40,549 bases of DNA from assembly GCA_004297825.1 (NCBI GenBank), contig SCSX01000073.1:1-40549 (forward strand), read 5' to 3'. Below the pieces are notes generated by a model. That model ran no database searches. It saw only the letters and a list, made by a program, of their open reading frames with translations, and was not told the origin of the DNA. This document shows, in pieces, positions 8,888 through 18,008 of the stretch (positions are counted from its first letter, which is position 1; the number at the start of each line of letters is the position of its first letter). This DNA is from Spirochaetota bacterium. GTDB taxonomy: Bacteria; Spirochaetota; UBA4802; UBA5368. The position numbers were made by a program, and so were the translations under genes.

Positions 8888-8916
8888 CACGCATCCTCAC
8901 CATTGACGGAGGAACC

Positions 8917-11091
8917 ATGGAGCCTTCCAATCTTTTGCTCAAGCTCACCAAGCTGGCGCTGGATGCGATAATCAAGTTTTCCAAGGCGGACATCCGCGTC
9001 CACGATGCCGAGAGAATTCCAGAGCAGCCGTGCATTTTCGTGATAAACCATTTCACCCGCCTTGAAACCTTCGTGATGCCCTACATGCTGCATAAGCTTA
9101 CCGGCAAGAACACGCTCTCGATGGCGCACCACAGCTTTTTTTCCGGCGCATTCGGAACCTATATGACCAAACTGGGCGCCATCTCCACCAAGGACCCGGA
9201 ACGCGACCGGAAAATCATAGGCGCGCTGCTGCGGGGCGATTACTCGGTCATGGTCTTTCCCGAGGGCCAGATGGTAAAGGACAAGAAGCTCGTCGAGAAG
9301 GGAAAATACATGATTTACAACACGGGCATCCGGCGCCCGCCCCATACGGGTTCCGGTATTCTCGCGCTCAGGGCGGAATTTTACCGGGCGAAAATGGCCC
9401 ATCTTTTGAAAAACGGCAATCAGCGGGAGCTGCAGGAGTATATCGGACACTTTGAACTCGGTTCCGCGGGGGAGGTGGAGCGAATCACGGGATTGGAGAC
9501 GTGCATCGTCCCCGTCAATATTACCTATTTTCCCATACGCGCGAGGAACAACGCGATCAACCGCCTTGCGAACTATTTCGTGCACACGCTCCCGGAGAGG
9601 ATCGAGGAGGAATTGGAAGTCGAGGGCACCATGATTACCGAGGGCGTCGATATCGACATCAATTTTGGCGCGCCCATTTACATGAAGGAATACCTCTCCT
9701 CGGGGGCTACCCGGCGGGCGATCGGGAACGAAAAGCTCTATCTCTCCGCGATCGAAATCAAGGGCGACCTCCACTTCAGCAGGGAGGCACTGGACCTGAT
9801 GTACCGATATATGTACGCAATCTACGGTATGACCACGGTGAACCACGATCATATCTTCGCCTACATCCTTGAGCGATATCGGCGCCGGAAGATCCGCGTG
9901 GACGATTTCAAGAACAGGGCGTACCTTGCGATCGATCGCATACAGTCCGTCACGATGCAATCACACCACACCACCCTGAAAATGAGGCAGAACTACCTTC
10001 TCACTGACGACCTGCACGCGCGCTTCGTGAGCTTCATGGACGCCGCAAAGTCCGACGGCCTGATCTCTGAGGAACAGGGCTTTATCTATAAAAACCGGGA
10101 TCGGTTTTCGAAGCTCTACGAATTCCACGATATCCGCAAGGATAACATCGTCGAGGTGCTGCGCAATGAGATAGAGCCCCTCGATCAAGTCGTCCGCAAC
10201 CTGAACGCGGTAATGCGCGCCCCGGCGTGCATCCTCAGGAGGAGGATACGGAAGATGTACCGCGCGCTCGATCTGGAATATTTCGAACAGGATTACCAGA
10301 AATACTTCATTGAAGGGGAAAGCAAACCGCGGAATATAGGAAGGCCCTTCTTCCTGAAGCGTTTTTTTTCCAGTAAGGGCGTCCTCCTGGTACACGGGTA
10401 CATGGCGGCGCCCGAGGAGATGCGCGCGCTGGGTGAATTTCTGTATCGCAGGGGTTTCACGGTGTACGGGGTGCGCATGCGCGGTCATGGCACCGCGCCG
10501 GAGGATCTGCAGGAGCGTACATGGGAGGAATGGTACGAATCGGTCAATCGGGGATATGTCGTGCTCAAGAACACCGTAAAAAGGATGGCCGTCGTCGGTT
10601 TTTCCACCGGTGCGGGGCTTGCCCTCCTCCAGGCCGTGAATAAGAGTGACCGATTCGCGGGGATGGTTTCGATCAATGCCCCCCTGAGGATCAATAATAT
10701 CGGATCGCGGATGGCGTCCACGATCGTCCACTGGAACAATTTCATGGACAGGCTCAGCGTGAAGAAGGGGAAACTGGAATTCGTCGCCAATACGCCTGAA
10801 AACCAGCATATCAACTATTTCAGGAATCCGGTGCGCGGGGTGGCCCAGCTTGAAAAATTTATGCGGGTGGTCGACCAGAACCTGCCGGAGCTTTGCGTCC
10901 CCGCGCTCATCATCCAGGGATCGAACGACCCGGTCGTCAATCCCGTAAGCGGACCGGAAATATTCGACCGGATCGGGTGCAGGAACAAGGAACTATGCAG
11001 GCTATTCGCGGATCGTCACGGCATCGTGAACGGCGAGGGATCGCACCGGGTATTCATGAGGGTACTTCGGTTTCTGGACGACGTGATGTAA
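8917..11091 (+). CDS. PlsC-type acyltransferase fused to an alpha/beta hydrolase
   Basis: This 724-residue protein joins two lipid-enzyme domains. The first (about residues 20-260) is a glycerolipid acyltransferase: CIFVINHFTRLETF holds the catalytic His45 as an H-x4-E variant of H-x4-D, and MVFPEGQ (114-118) is the phosphate-binding FPEG motif. A helical middle of about 220 residues follows. The last part (about 488-724) is an alpha/beta hydrolase: KGVLLVHGYMAAPEEM, nucleophile Ser563 in GFSTG, Asp671 in GSNDPVV and His710 in GSHRVF. A likely job is acyl transfer and removal on membrane lipids. I placed the start at ATG 8917, preceded by GGAGGAACC; the reading frame stays open further upstream, but that stretch only shadows the Nudix gene. 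Confidence 0.85.
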   Translation: MEPSNLLLKLTKLALDAIIKFSKADIRVHDAERIPEQPCIFVINHFTRLETFVMPYMLHKLTGKNTLSMAHHSFFSGAFGTYMTKLGAISTKDPERDRKIIGALLRGDYSVMVFPEGQMVKDKKLVEKGKYMIYNTGIRRPPHTGSGILALRAEFYRAKMAHLLKNGNQRELQEYIGHFELGSAGEVERITGLETCIVPVNITYFPIRARNNAINRLANYFVHTLPERIEEELEVEGTMITEGVDIDINFGAPIYMKEYLSSGATRRAIGNEKLYLSAIEIKGDLHFSREALDLMYRYMYAIYGMTTVNHDHIFAYILERYRRRKIRVDDFKNRAYLAIDRIQSVTMQSHHTTLKMRQNYLLTDDLHARFVSFMDAAKSDGLISEEQGFIYKNRDRFSKLYEFHDIRKDNIVEVLRNEIEPLDQVVRNLNAVMRAPACILRRRIRKMYRALDLEYFEQDYQKYFIEGESKPRNIGRPFFLKRFFSSKGVLLVHGYMAAPEEMRALGEFLYRRGFTVYGVRMRGHGTAPEDLQERTWEEWYESVNRGYVVLKNTVKRMAVVGFSTGAGLALLQAVNKSDRFAGMVSINAPLRINNIGSRMASTIVHWNNFMDRLSVKKGKLEFVANTPENQHINYFRNPVRGVAQLEKFMRVVDQNLPELCVPALIIQGSNDPVVNPVSGPEIFDRIGCRNKELCRLFADRHGIVNGEGSHRVFMRVLRFLDDVM

Positions 11092-11095
11092 ACGA

Positions 11096-12418
11096 TCAGA
11101 ATTTCGACGTAACGCCCAGGCCCGTATCGATGAAGCGTGTGGGCGCCTTGACATCCAGCGAAAAATTATTCTCCTGGACGCGGAACGATCCCTCAACGTC
11201 GGCATAAAAGACCGTCATGGTCAGGCAGGTTTTTTCATCAAGGGCATAATGGGCGCCAAAGGTAGCGTAAAGTATATCGACCTTGCTCTGGGATCGGGAA
11301 CTGTTTGAATTTTCGCTCCCGGTCCTCGATGACATTTCCGATGTCGAATAACCCACTCCAAGCGTGAACGCGAGCTGCTGCATGACATTGAGCTCGACAC
11401 CACCTTTGACATCGATTTTCGACTGCATTTTTGTATAAGTCTTTTTAAGCTGTATTTCGACGATGTCGGTATCGCTGGTGCTTTCCTGGTCATCAAGGGC
11501 CTTCGAGGGATACGCATTTTCGAGGGTATAGACGCTTTCGAACGCGCAGGCGAACAGCGGGGTGAAGCGCTTGTAGCCCCCCACCGCGATGCTGGCCGGG
11601 TCGCTGTAGCGCATGCGCTTTTTCGAGGTGACGGATTTGGAATATTTCAATAGTCCCGCCTGTCCCATACCGCTGATCGTATCGTCCAGGTCTTCGAACG
11701 TTAGGTCCATCGTTTCATAATAAAGCTCTGCATTTCCCGTCCGGATAAGTATCCCCGCCTGGCTGTCAGGGGTGGAAAAGAGGTATCCGAATCCCGCACC
11801 GACCGAAATTGCTGTGGCCGATTTCTCTTTCGTCAGTGTTTGTGTATGCGTTATGGGAGGGCCGTTGAAAAAGAATTTTTCCACGGTATCCGTTGTTTTA
11901 ATATTGTATGCGGTTCCAACTTGAAAACCGATAGAGCTCGAGTCGCCAACTGGAAAGGCAAGCGAAAAGACAAGAGAGGGATTAAGTTCGACCTCATCCT
12001 CGGTGGATCGAAGTTCCCCGGACGGGGTGAAAATTTTTTGTTCCACTTTCGATGCATTATACAGATCGCCGCCCGCCTCCCCAATGGCGAAACCCATGAT
12101 CGTGGAACCGGAGGAATAGGAATAGGCAGTGATCGCGCCAAAGGTCAAGGTTTCGGGGTCCGAGCGTTCAATCGATTGCGTATTTTCGCCAAGGGAAAAA
12201 TCGGAGTAGAAATAGGGTCGATATTTTGCATAAGCCCCGAACGAGTGGGGAGATTTCTGGGTGACCAGGAGCGCGGGATTGCGCGCGGCGTCGAACGCGC
12301 CGTCCGAGACCACCGTGGTAATTCCTCCCATCGAGGTGCCCTTTATCTGCGCCGGAAGCGCGCCGGCAAAGGCCAGGAAAATAAATGTTGCGAGGAGGGG
12401 AGCGATAATCGTTCGCAT
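11096..12418 (-). CDS. Outer-membrane beta-barrel protein, FadL/OmpP1-like
   Basis: This 440-residue protein has a signal peptide (MRTIIAPLLATFIFLAFAG, cleavage near LPAQ) and alternating amphipathic strands typical of a barrel. It ends in Phe (TGLGVTSKF), the usual signal for the barrel assembly machine. The mature N-terminus, with GGITTVVSDGAFDAARNPALL, resembles the FadL/OmpP1 transport family, whose hatch segment often contains such an NPA motif. Repeated KSVTSKKRMRYSDPASIAVGG-like strand-turn blocks also fit. The cargo is unknown. ATG 12418 gives an immediate signal peptide; a GTG nine bases upstream is the alternative. It follows the ComFB-domain gene with only a few bases between and ends four bases from the convergent acyltransferase/hydrolase gene. 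Confidence 0.78.
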   Translation of the reverse strand: MRTIIAPLLATFIFLAFAGALPAQIKGTSMGGITTVVSDGAFDAARNPALLVTQKSPHSFGAYAKYRPYFYSDFSLGENTQSIERSDPETLTFGAITAYSYSSGSTIMGFAIGEAGGDLYNASKVEQKIFTPSGELRSTEDEVELNPSLVFSLAFPVGDSSSIGFQVGTAYNIKTTDTVEKFFFNGPPITHTQTLTKEKSATAISVGAGFGYLFSTPDSQAGILIRTGNAELYYETMDLTFEDLDDTISGMGQAGLLKYSKSVTSKKRMRYSDPASIAVGGYKRFTPLFACAFESVYTLENAYPSKALDDQESTSDTDIVEIQLKKTYTKMQSKIDVKGGVELNVMQQLAFTLGVGYSTSEMSSRTGSENSNSSRSQSKVDILYATFGAHYALDEKTCLTMTVFYADVEGSFRVQENNFSLDVKAPTRFIDTGLGVTSKF

Positions 12419-12423
12419 GCCGG

Positions 12424-13098
12424 TCACTCGTAGAGGAAAGAAATATCGGAACCATCCTTTATCTGTAAAAGGGCGATCGGGATGATCCGGGATTCGTAGA
12501 GATTGATGGAGTCCATCACGCGGACCGAGAACTCCACCTCCTTTGGGTTGAATTTCGGGTGTTTGAATACCGTTTTCAACGCAAGCTCCTTTTTGTTTTC
12601 GAGCTCCTCCTCGGGAAGAACGGGCCAGAAATGATAATAACCTTTCGTTGATTTTTTAGTGGTGAACGGGTTTTTCCACCCGTCGTCGATCATGGCGACG
12701 GGCTTGTTGTCGTAGATGAGCGTGATCTCGACTTCCGGAATAATCGAAAAAGTGGTTTCCTCGAGCACCTCGCCCATCAGATGGGGGAGAAACCGGTTTT
12801 TCCTGATAATCTCGTCATAATTGGAATGGGCGATGGTGCTCCGCCTGTTTTTTATATTTTCAATCGCCTCGTGGATGAGGAAAAGGATGTCGGTGCGCTG
12901 CTGGAAATGGAACCGGCTGTCCATTTTTCCGTGTATGATGCCGCGCTCGCTCGTGATATAGCGCGGGGGCACGCGGTTCAGGGCATAGGCGATGATGTCC
13001 TGCTCGTAGATCTCCGACCGGGGTATGCTCGAATCCTTTTTTAATACTTCCTTGACCATGTTGGTGACGATGTCTTCCATCAGATTTTTGATTATCAT
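12424..13098 (-). CDS. ComFB-domain protein coupled to lon
   Basis: The first 95 or so residues match the ComFB fold: NLMEDIVTNMVKEVLKKD, then EQDIIAYALNRVPPRYITSE and the G that follows. ComFB proteins of cyanobacteria and Bacillus are small, and recent work on cyanobacterial members describes them as cyclic-di-nucleotide receptors. This protein has no cysteine, unlike zinc-bound ComFB, and carries an extra C-terminal region of about 110 residues that I do not recognise. Its ATG overlaps the lon stop codon in an ATGA junction with an AGGAG site inside lon, so it is made with Lon. A regulatory role toward Lon or a shared cyclic-nucleotide response is only an inference. It is probably cytoplasmic; I see no membrane segment. 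Confidence 0.75.
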   Translation of the reverse strand: MIIKNLMEDIVTNMVKEVLKKDSSIPRSEIYEQDIIAYALNRVPPRYITSERGIIHGKMDSRFHFQQRTDILFLIHEAIENIKNRRSTIAHSNYDEIIRKNRFLPHLMGEVLEETTFSIIPEVEITLIYDNKPVAMIDDGWKNPFTTKKSTKGYYHFWPVLPEEELENKKELALKTVFKHPKFNPKEVEFSVRVMDSINLYESRIIPIALLQIKDGSDISFLYE

Positions 13099-15527
13099 GA
13101 TCCCAGGCTCCTTTTTGTATTTTTCCCGAACGCGAGCGCTATTACATCACTGATATCCCCTACCAAGTGAAATTTCAAGCCTTTCTTGACGTAGCCCGGT
13201 ATTTCGGCAAGATCCTTTGCGTTCTGTGAGGGGACAATGATTTCTTTCAACCCCGCCCTCCGGGCGGCGATGACCTTTTCTTTTACCCCGCCCACGGGAA
13301 AGACCTTACCGCTCAGCGTCAGCTCGCCCGTCATCGCGAGCCTTGGCTTGATGACCCGGCCGGAAATGAGGGAGTACAATGCGCATGCCATCGTGATTCC
13401 CGCCGAGGGGCCGTCCTTGGGGGTTGCCCCCGCCGGGATATGAAGGTGAAGCGTGTGTGACTGGAAGATCTTTTTCGCATTCTCATCGCCCTTCAATAAA
13501 TGCTGCACATAAGTATAGGCGATATTCGCCGATTCGCTCATCACCTCTCCCAGTTGCCCGGTGAGTTTGAGCGCGCCCCCCTTCGTGTTTTCGGTTGCAA
13601 GCGCCTCGATGAGGAGCGTTGCGCCCCCGTAGCTCGTCCAGGCGAGCCCCACCACGATGCCCGGCTTCACTACATGGGTCAATTCGTCGTCGATAAACGT
13701 TTCCGGACCCAGGTATTCCCGGATCGTATCGTTGTTCATCGCCTTGTGCTTGAATGAGGGATCACGGGCGACCAGGGACGCGAGCTTGCGGCAGATGCGT
13801 TCGATGTTCCTCTCGAGGGTGCGCACCCCGGCCTCCCGCGACCACCCGTTGATGATGTAGATGAGCCCCCTCTTGTCGATCTGAAGCGCGGGACGGGGAA
13901 GGCCGTGCCGCTGGGCCTGCTTGGGGATGAGATAGCGCCGTGCGATTTCGTATTTCTCCTCGGTGATATACCCGGAAAGACGGATGATCTCCATACGGTC
14001 CGCGAGCACCGGCGGAATGGTGTCGAGCGTATTCGCGGTGGTGATGAAGAATACGTCGGACAGGTCGAAGGGAACGTCTAAATAGTGGTCGCGAAATTCC
14101 GCGTTCTGTTCGGGATCAAGAACCTCGAGCAGCGCGGACGCGGGATCCCCCTGGAAGCTCACACCGAGCTTGTCGATTTCATCCAGCATGAATACGGGGT
14201 TCCGCGACTTGCAGATTTTGATCCCCTGTATAATCTTGCCCGGCATCGCGCCAATATAGGTGCGTCTGTGGCCTTTGATCTCCGCCTCGTCGCGCATCCC
14301 GCCCAGAGACATCCGGAAAAATTTCTTGTTGAGCGCCTTGGCGATCGATTGGCCCATCGAGGTTTTCCCCACGCCGGGCGGCCCGATAAGGCAAATGATG
14401 GAGCCGCGCGCATCCGGCTTGAGCTTGCGGACCGCGAGAAATTCGAGGATGCGCTTCTTGACGTCGTCGAGCGCGTAATGATCCTTATTGAGTATCTTTT
14501 CGGCGCGGAGGATATCCAGGCTGTCATCGGTCTTGTGGCGCCACGGAAGCGCGAGCAGCGTATCGAGGTAATTCCTGGTGATCGAGTACTCGGACGTATT
14601 CACATCCATGAGGGTTAGTTTCTCGATCTCTTCCTCCGCTTTTTCCTTCGCCTCTCCCGTAAGTACGAGGTCGGCGAGCTTCTTGCGCATGTCCCTGATT
14701 TCCCGGGTGCGCTCGTCCTCCTCCATGCCCAGCTCGCTCTTGATCGCCTTGAGCTGCTCGCGCAGGTAGTACTCGCGCTGCTGCTTGTCGATCTTGTCGT
14801 TGATCTGTGTCTGGATTTTTTTCTGGATCGAGAGCACCTCGAGTTCCTTCTGTAACAGGCGAAGTACCTTCTCGAGCCGCTTCTTCACGTTCACGGTTTC
14901 CAGGATGTCCTGGTATTCGCTCTTCTCGAGGTTGAGGATGGAGGTCACGAAATCCGCGATCTTTCCGGGTTCGTCCACGTTCACCATCGTGAGCTTCATC
15001 TCCTCGGTAAAAAGGGGATTGTTTTCCGAAAGCATCTTGAGCTGGGAAAGGACCGCGCGGGTGAGCGCCTTGAGCTCCATGTTCTTCTTGACCTGTTCAT
15101 CGTCCAGGTATTCGACCTCGGCGATGATGTGCGGTTTTTCCGAGATTATCTTCTTGATGGTGAAGCGCTTGATGCTGTTGATAAGCACGTTGATCCCGCC
15201 GTCGGGGAGGTTGATCTTCTTGAGTATTTTCGCCGCCGTTCCATATGTATAGAGCTCCCGGGGAACGATATCCTCAACATTGTCGTCTTTAAGAAGGACG
15301 AGTCCAATCGTGCGGGTCGTGTTGAGCACTTTTTCGATCGCGTCGGTAAACCTCCCCTCCGAAATTATCAGGGGGGTGACGATCCCGGGGAAAATGGGGC
15401 GGTAGCGGATGGGAATGATATATATTTGTGCGGGCAGAATCTGGTCGATCGCGATCAGGTCGCTCTCGAAAAGCTGGGTGTCAATCTGGATGTCCTTGTC
15501 ATCCATGTACATTTCGTCAGTAGCCAT
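13095..15527 (-). CDS. lon: Lon ATP-dependent protease
   Basis: Lon is a hexameric AAA+ serine protease that removes misfolded and regulatory proteins in the cytoplasm. The 810 residues are full length. The N-terminal substrate-binding domain spans about 30-230, followed by a coiled-coil (LQKELEVLSIQKKIQTQIND). The AAA+ module has Walker A GPPGVGKT (382-389) and Walker B VFMLDEIDK. The protease domain has nucleophile Ser708 in PKDGPSAG and Lys751 in GGVKEKV, the classic Ser-Lys dyad. The ATG at 15527 has GGAG five bases upstream. A ComFB-domain gene and an outer-membrane gene follow in the same direction with overlapping or nearly touching ends. In many bacteria Lon also degrades tmRNA-tagged proteins. 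Confidence 0.97.
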   Translation of the reverse strand: MATDEMYMDDKDIQIDTQLFESDLIAIDQILPAQIYIIPIRYRPIFPGIVTPLIISEGRFTDAIEKVLNTTRTIGLVLLKDDNVEDIVPRELYTYGTAAKILKKINLPDGGINVLINSIKRFTIKKIISEKPHIIAEVEYLDDEQVKKNMELKALTRAVLSQLKMLSENNPLFTEEMKLTMVNVDEPGKIADFVTSILNLEKSEYQDILETVNVKKRLEKVLRLLQKELEVLSIQKKIQTQINDKIDKQQREYYLREQLKAIKSELGMEEDERTREIRDMRKKLADLVLTGEAKEKAEEEIEKLTLMDVNTSEYSITRNYLDTLLALPWRHKTDDSLDILRAEKILNKDHYALDDVKKRILEFLAVRKLKPDARGSIICLIGPPGVGKTSMGQSIAKALNKKFFRMSLGGMRDEAEIKGHRRTYIGAMPGKIIQGIKICKSRNPVFMLDEIDKLGVSFQGDPASALLEVLDPEQNAEFRDHYLDVPFDLSDVFFITTANTLDTIPPVLADRMEIIRLSGYITEEKYEIARRYLIPKQAQRHGLPRPALQIDKRGLIYIINGWSREAGVRTLERNIERICRKLASLVARDPSFKHKAMNNDTIREYLGPETFIDDELTHVVKPGIVVGLAWTSYGGATLLIEALATENTKGGALKLTGQLGEVMSESANIAYTYVQHLLKGDENAKKIFQSHTLHLHIPAGATPKDGPSAGITMACALYSLISGRVIKPRLAMTGELTLSGKVFPVGGVKEKVIAARRAGLKEIIVPSQNAKDLAEIPGYVKKGLKFHLVGDISDVIALAFGKNTKRSLGS

Positions 15528-15549
15528 TTATACTCCGGTATGTCGATGA

Positions 15550-15583
15550 TGACTCAAAAGACCGGCTAGCCCCGACGGAGTCA
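15550..15583. repeat. Inverted repeat upstream of lon
   Basis: TGACTC (15550-15555) and GAGTCA (15578-15583) are inverted with 22 bases between, in the 101-base gap between lon and the aldehyde dehydrogenase gene. A minus-strand TTGACT that could be a -35 box (15584-15579) overlaps one arm, but the matching -10 position (TCTTTT) is poor. It is not the CIRCE or any other operator I know. It may be chance. Confidence 0.25.
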
Positions 15584-15628
15584 AAACATTTTTTCCGCGG
15601 GGGCGCTTCCCGGGGGTGGGAAACCGCT

Positions 15629-17017
15629 TTAACCGATTATCCGGAAGAGCCGCTTGAGCAGCGCTACTTTGTTGCGATACGGAGGATACCGCAGGGGCAT
15701 GTCTATCTTATTGGATCGGACCAGTATGCTTCGCCGGTGCGTAAAGGTATCGAAGCTCGCTTTTCCGTGATAGCTTCCCATCCCGCTTTCGCCGATTCCC
15801 CCGAAGGGAAGGGTTTCACTGCCGAACTGCGATACCGTATCGTTGATGCATCCCCCGCCCGAGGAGGTTTCCGCGAGCACGCGTTTCTGGGATTTTCTGT
15901 CCCCGGAGAAATAGTAAAGCGCCAGTGGCCTTGGGCGCGCATTCACGAACGAGATAACCTCGTCGATCTTTTCGAACGTCATGACCGGCAGCACCGGGCC
16001 GAAAATCTCCTCGGTCATGATCGAGTTGCCGGGCTTGACGTTATCGATGATAGTGGGCGCGATGAAGAGGTCCTTGGGATCGCGCTGCCCGCCGTATACG
16101 ATCGCCCCATCCTTCATGAGCGCATCGAGACGGGAGAAGTGGCGGGCGTTGATAATGCGGGCATAGTCGGGACTTGCCTTCGGGTTTTTGGCGTAAAAAT
16201 CGTCGATAGTCTTTGCCAGAGCTGCCAGGAATTTTTCTTTGACTTCCTTGTGAACCAGCAGGTAGTCGGGTGCAAGGCAGGTCTGGCCGGCGTTGAAAAA
16301 TTTTCCCCATGCAATTCGCTTTGCGGCCAGAGAAAGGTCGGCATCCTTATCGACGATCGTGGGGCTTTTACCCCCCAGCTCAAGCGTCACCGGCGTGAGG
16401 TGCTTTGCCGCGGCCTCCATGACGGTACGGCCGATAGAAGTCCCCCCGGTGAAAAAGATGTAGTCAAAATGCTCCGCAAGCAGCGCCTTGGAAACATCCA
16501 CCCCGCCCTCTACGGCCGTGACGTAGTTTTCGGGGAAGATCTTTTTAATGATGCGCGCGATAAGCGAGGACGTGTTCGGGGAAAGCTCCGACGGCTTGAC
16601 TATGGCCGTGTTGCCTGCGGCGATCGCTCCCACAAGGGGCGTAATGACGAGCTGAAAGGGATAATTCCACGGGCCGATAATAAGCACCGTGCCGTATGGC
16701 TGGGAATACACGACGCTTTTCGAGAGAAAATGCACGATGGAGGTGGATACCCTGCGTGGCTTCATCCACGAGCGAAGGTGCTTTATCGCGAAATCGATGT
16801 CCGGGTAAATGATCCCGATCTCGCTCGCATACGATTCGAACTTCGATTTGCGGAAATCCTTGAAGAGCGCGTCCATAATCTCTTCCTCATGGTCGCGCAG
16901 GGCCTTTTTGAGGATTTTGAGCTGGCGAATCCTGAATGCGTACTCCCGGGTGGCCCCGCTCGCGAAAAAATTATTGTGCTCCCTGATAACCTGCTGTATC
17001 TGTTTGGGTTTCACCAT
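15629..17017 (-). CDS. Aldehyde dehydrogenase, class 3 type
   Basis: This 462-residue enzyme should oxidise an aldehyde to the acid with NAD(P). Its length and the sequence around YGTVLIIGPWNYPFQL place it with class 3 (fatty or aromatic aldehyde) dehydrogenases, which are shorter than most family members. Catalytic Cys247 sits in FFNAGQTCLAP and the general base Glu213 in LELGGKSP. EEIFGPVLP and PFGGIGESGMG are also typical. The C-terminus (DMPLRYPPYRNKVALLKRLF) is a class 3 style tail and could associate with membrane. The ATG at 17017 has GGAGG three bases upstream. It has its own strong-looking promoter and is probably transcribed alone. Long-chain aldehydes are a reasonable guess for its substrate. 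Confidence 0.93.
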   Translation of the reverse strand: MVKPKQIQQVIREHNNFFASGATREYAFRIRQLKILKKALRDHEEEIMDALFKDFRKSKFESYASEIGIIYPDIDFAIKHLRSWMKPRRVSTSIVHFLSKSVVYSQPYGTVLIIGPWNYPFQLVITPLVGAIAAGNTAIVKPSELSPNTSSLIARIIKKIFPENYVTAVEGGVDVSKALLAEHFDYIFFTGGTSIGRTVMEAAAKHLTPVTLELGGKSPTIVDKDADLSLAAKRIAWGKFFNAGQTCLAPDYLLVHKEVKEKFLAALAKTIDDFYAKNPKASPDYARIINARHFSRLDALMKDGAIVYGGQRDPKDLFIAPTIIDNVKPGNSIMTEEIFGPVLPVMTFEKIDEVISFVNARPRPLALYYFSGDRKSQKRVLAETSSGGGCINDTVSQFGSETLPFGGIGESGMGSYHGKASFDTFTHRRSILVRSNKIDMPLRYPPYRNKVALLKRLFRIIG

Positions 17018-17059
17018 GGGCCTCCGCCGGTCATTGTGGAATTTGTCCGGAATTATATT

Positions 17060-17088
17060 ATAATACGGCGGGGATTCTCCCGGGTCAA
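17060..17088 (-). promoter_or_regulatory. Promoter of the aldehyde dehydrogenase gene
   Basis: On the minus strand TTGACC (17088-17083) and TATTAT (17065-17060) are separated by 17 bases. The predicted start near 17053 gives a leader of about 36 bases before the ATG at 17017. It is among the best sigma70-type matches in the window. Confidence 0.7.
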
Positions 17089-17112
17089 GACGCCCCGCAG
17101 CCAGGCGGGAGA

Positions 17113-17868
17113 TTAATCGGGGATTCGCGGCGATAATGGATCATTTTTCACGCGGATGCCGGATTGTCGCAGGAAATTCTTCACGAGGATGCATCCGTCC
17201 TGCCGGGACCTGCCCGCGAATTCGGGATGAAACTGAATGCCGTAGATGCGCCTTTCGGCGTGCCGAACCGCCTGGATGCAGCATGTATTCCTGCCCAGCA
17301 GGACGAATCCTTCCGGTACGCGATCCACCATGAGGGAGTGCCAATTGTAGACAATCGGTGTATCGGCGCCCCCGGCGAATATCGGATCCTCCGCTTCCCG
17401 CTCAAAATGCACGTAGCCCCTCTCCTCGAAACCCATTTCCACGATGCGCGTCCCGAAGGCAAGCCCTATAAACTGGTGCCCCCCGCAGATTCCCAGCACA
17501 GACACCCGCGTTGTGCGCAGGAAGGCGAACAATGCGGTCATGTCGTCGTGATTATAAGCAGAAAGGGCCTGATGGTATCCCGTGAGTATGACTGCCCGGG
17601 GATTCAGGTTATTAATGAGTGTGGGGTCGATATCCCGGTATGAAACAATGGCGATACCTGCCATCGCGATCGAATCGACGAACGATCCCATGCTGCGCCA
17701 GAGCTGGGGAAACGATTCGTCGGATCCCATCTCGACGACGAGGACAAGGGGAAGCGACGAGGCATGATGCGGAGGCTCCCAGAGGGCTGTTTTTATAATA
17801 ATTGAGGGGAACCTGCGTATAAAAATGATCCAGATGAAGAAGCCGACCAGCATGACGACAATAGCCAT
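17113..17868 (-). CDS. Membrane-anchored class I glutamine amidotransferase
   Basis: The 251-residue protein is a stand-alone GATase domain, which releases ammonia from glutamine. The nucleophile is Cys128 in GICGGHQFIGLAFG; His214 and Glu216 in IQFHPEF complete the triad. Unusually, the N-terminus is a single hydrophobic segment (MAIVVMLVGFFIWIIFI) followed by RR, so the enzyme is probably tethered to the inner membrane facing the cytoplasm. No synthase domain is fused and no obvious partner synthase lies beside it. I chose ATG 17868 because the hydrophobic segment starts there and a promoter (17930-17958) lies upstream; the reading frame stays open upstream but runs across that promoter. 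Alternatively it is a gamma-glutamyl hydrolase-like enzyme acting on a peptide. Confidence 0.82.
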   Translation of the reverse strand: MAIVVMLVGFFIWIIFIRRFPSIIIKTALWEPPHHASSLPLVLVVEMGSDESFPQLWRSMGSFVDSIAMAGIAIVSYRDIDPTLINNLNPRAVILTGYHQALSAYNHDDMTALFAFLRTTRVSVLGICGGHQFIGLAFGTRIVEMGFEERGYVHFEREAEDPIFAGGADTPIVYNWHSLMVDRVPEGFVLLGRNTCCIQAVRHAERRIYGIQFHPEFAGRSRQDGCILVKNFLRQSGIRVKNDPLSPRIPD

Positions 17869-17929
17869 GACGCCTGTACCTTTCGAGTGATTGTGCCATA
17901 CTGCGTGTGTAAATTTAATAACCGGTAAT

Positions 17930-17958
17930 AGTATACCTGTCAGGCACAGGGAATGCAA
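17930..17958 (-). promoter_or_regulatory. Promoter of the amidotransferase gene
   Basis: Minus-strand TTGCAT (17958-17953) and TATACT (17935-17930) are 17 bases apart. A start near 17924 would give a leader of about 56 bases before the ATG at 17868. The 140-base gap after the HAD gene holds no other gene. Confidence 0.6.
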
Positions 17959-18008
17959 GGGAATAAGACCCTTGAGTGCGCGGCGACGAGGGCAGCAGGC
18001 TGCCTGTC

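Noticed and set aside
8584-8916. Open frame extending the acyltransferase/hydrolase fusion upstream by about 110 codons
   Set aside because: It is the out-of-frame shadow of the Nudix gene; ATG 8917 has a GGAGG site and the protein from there has a normal start for a PlsC domain.
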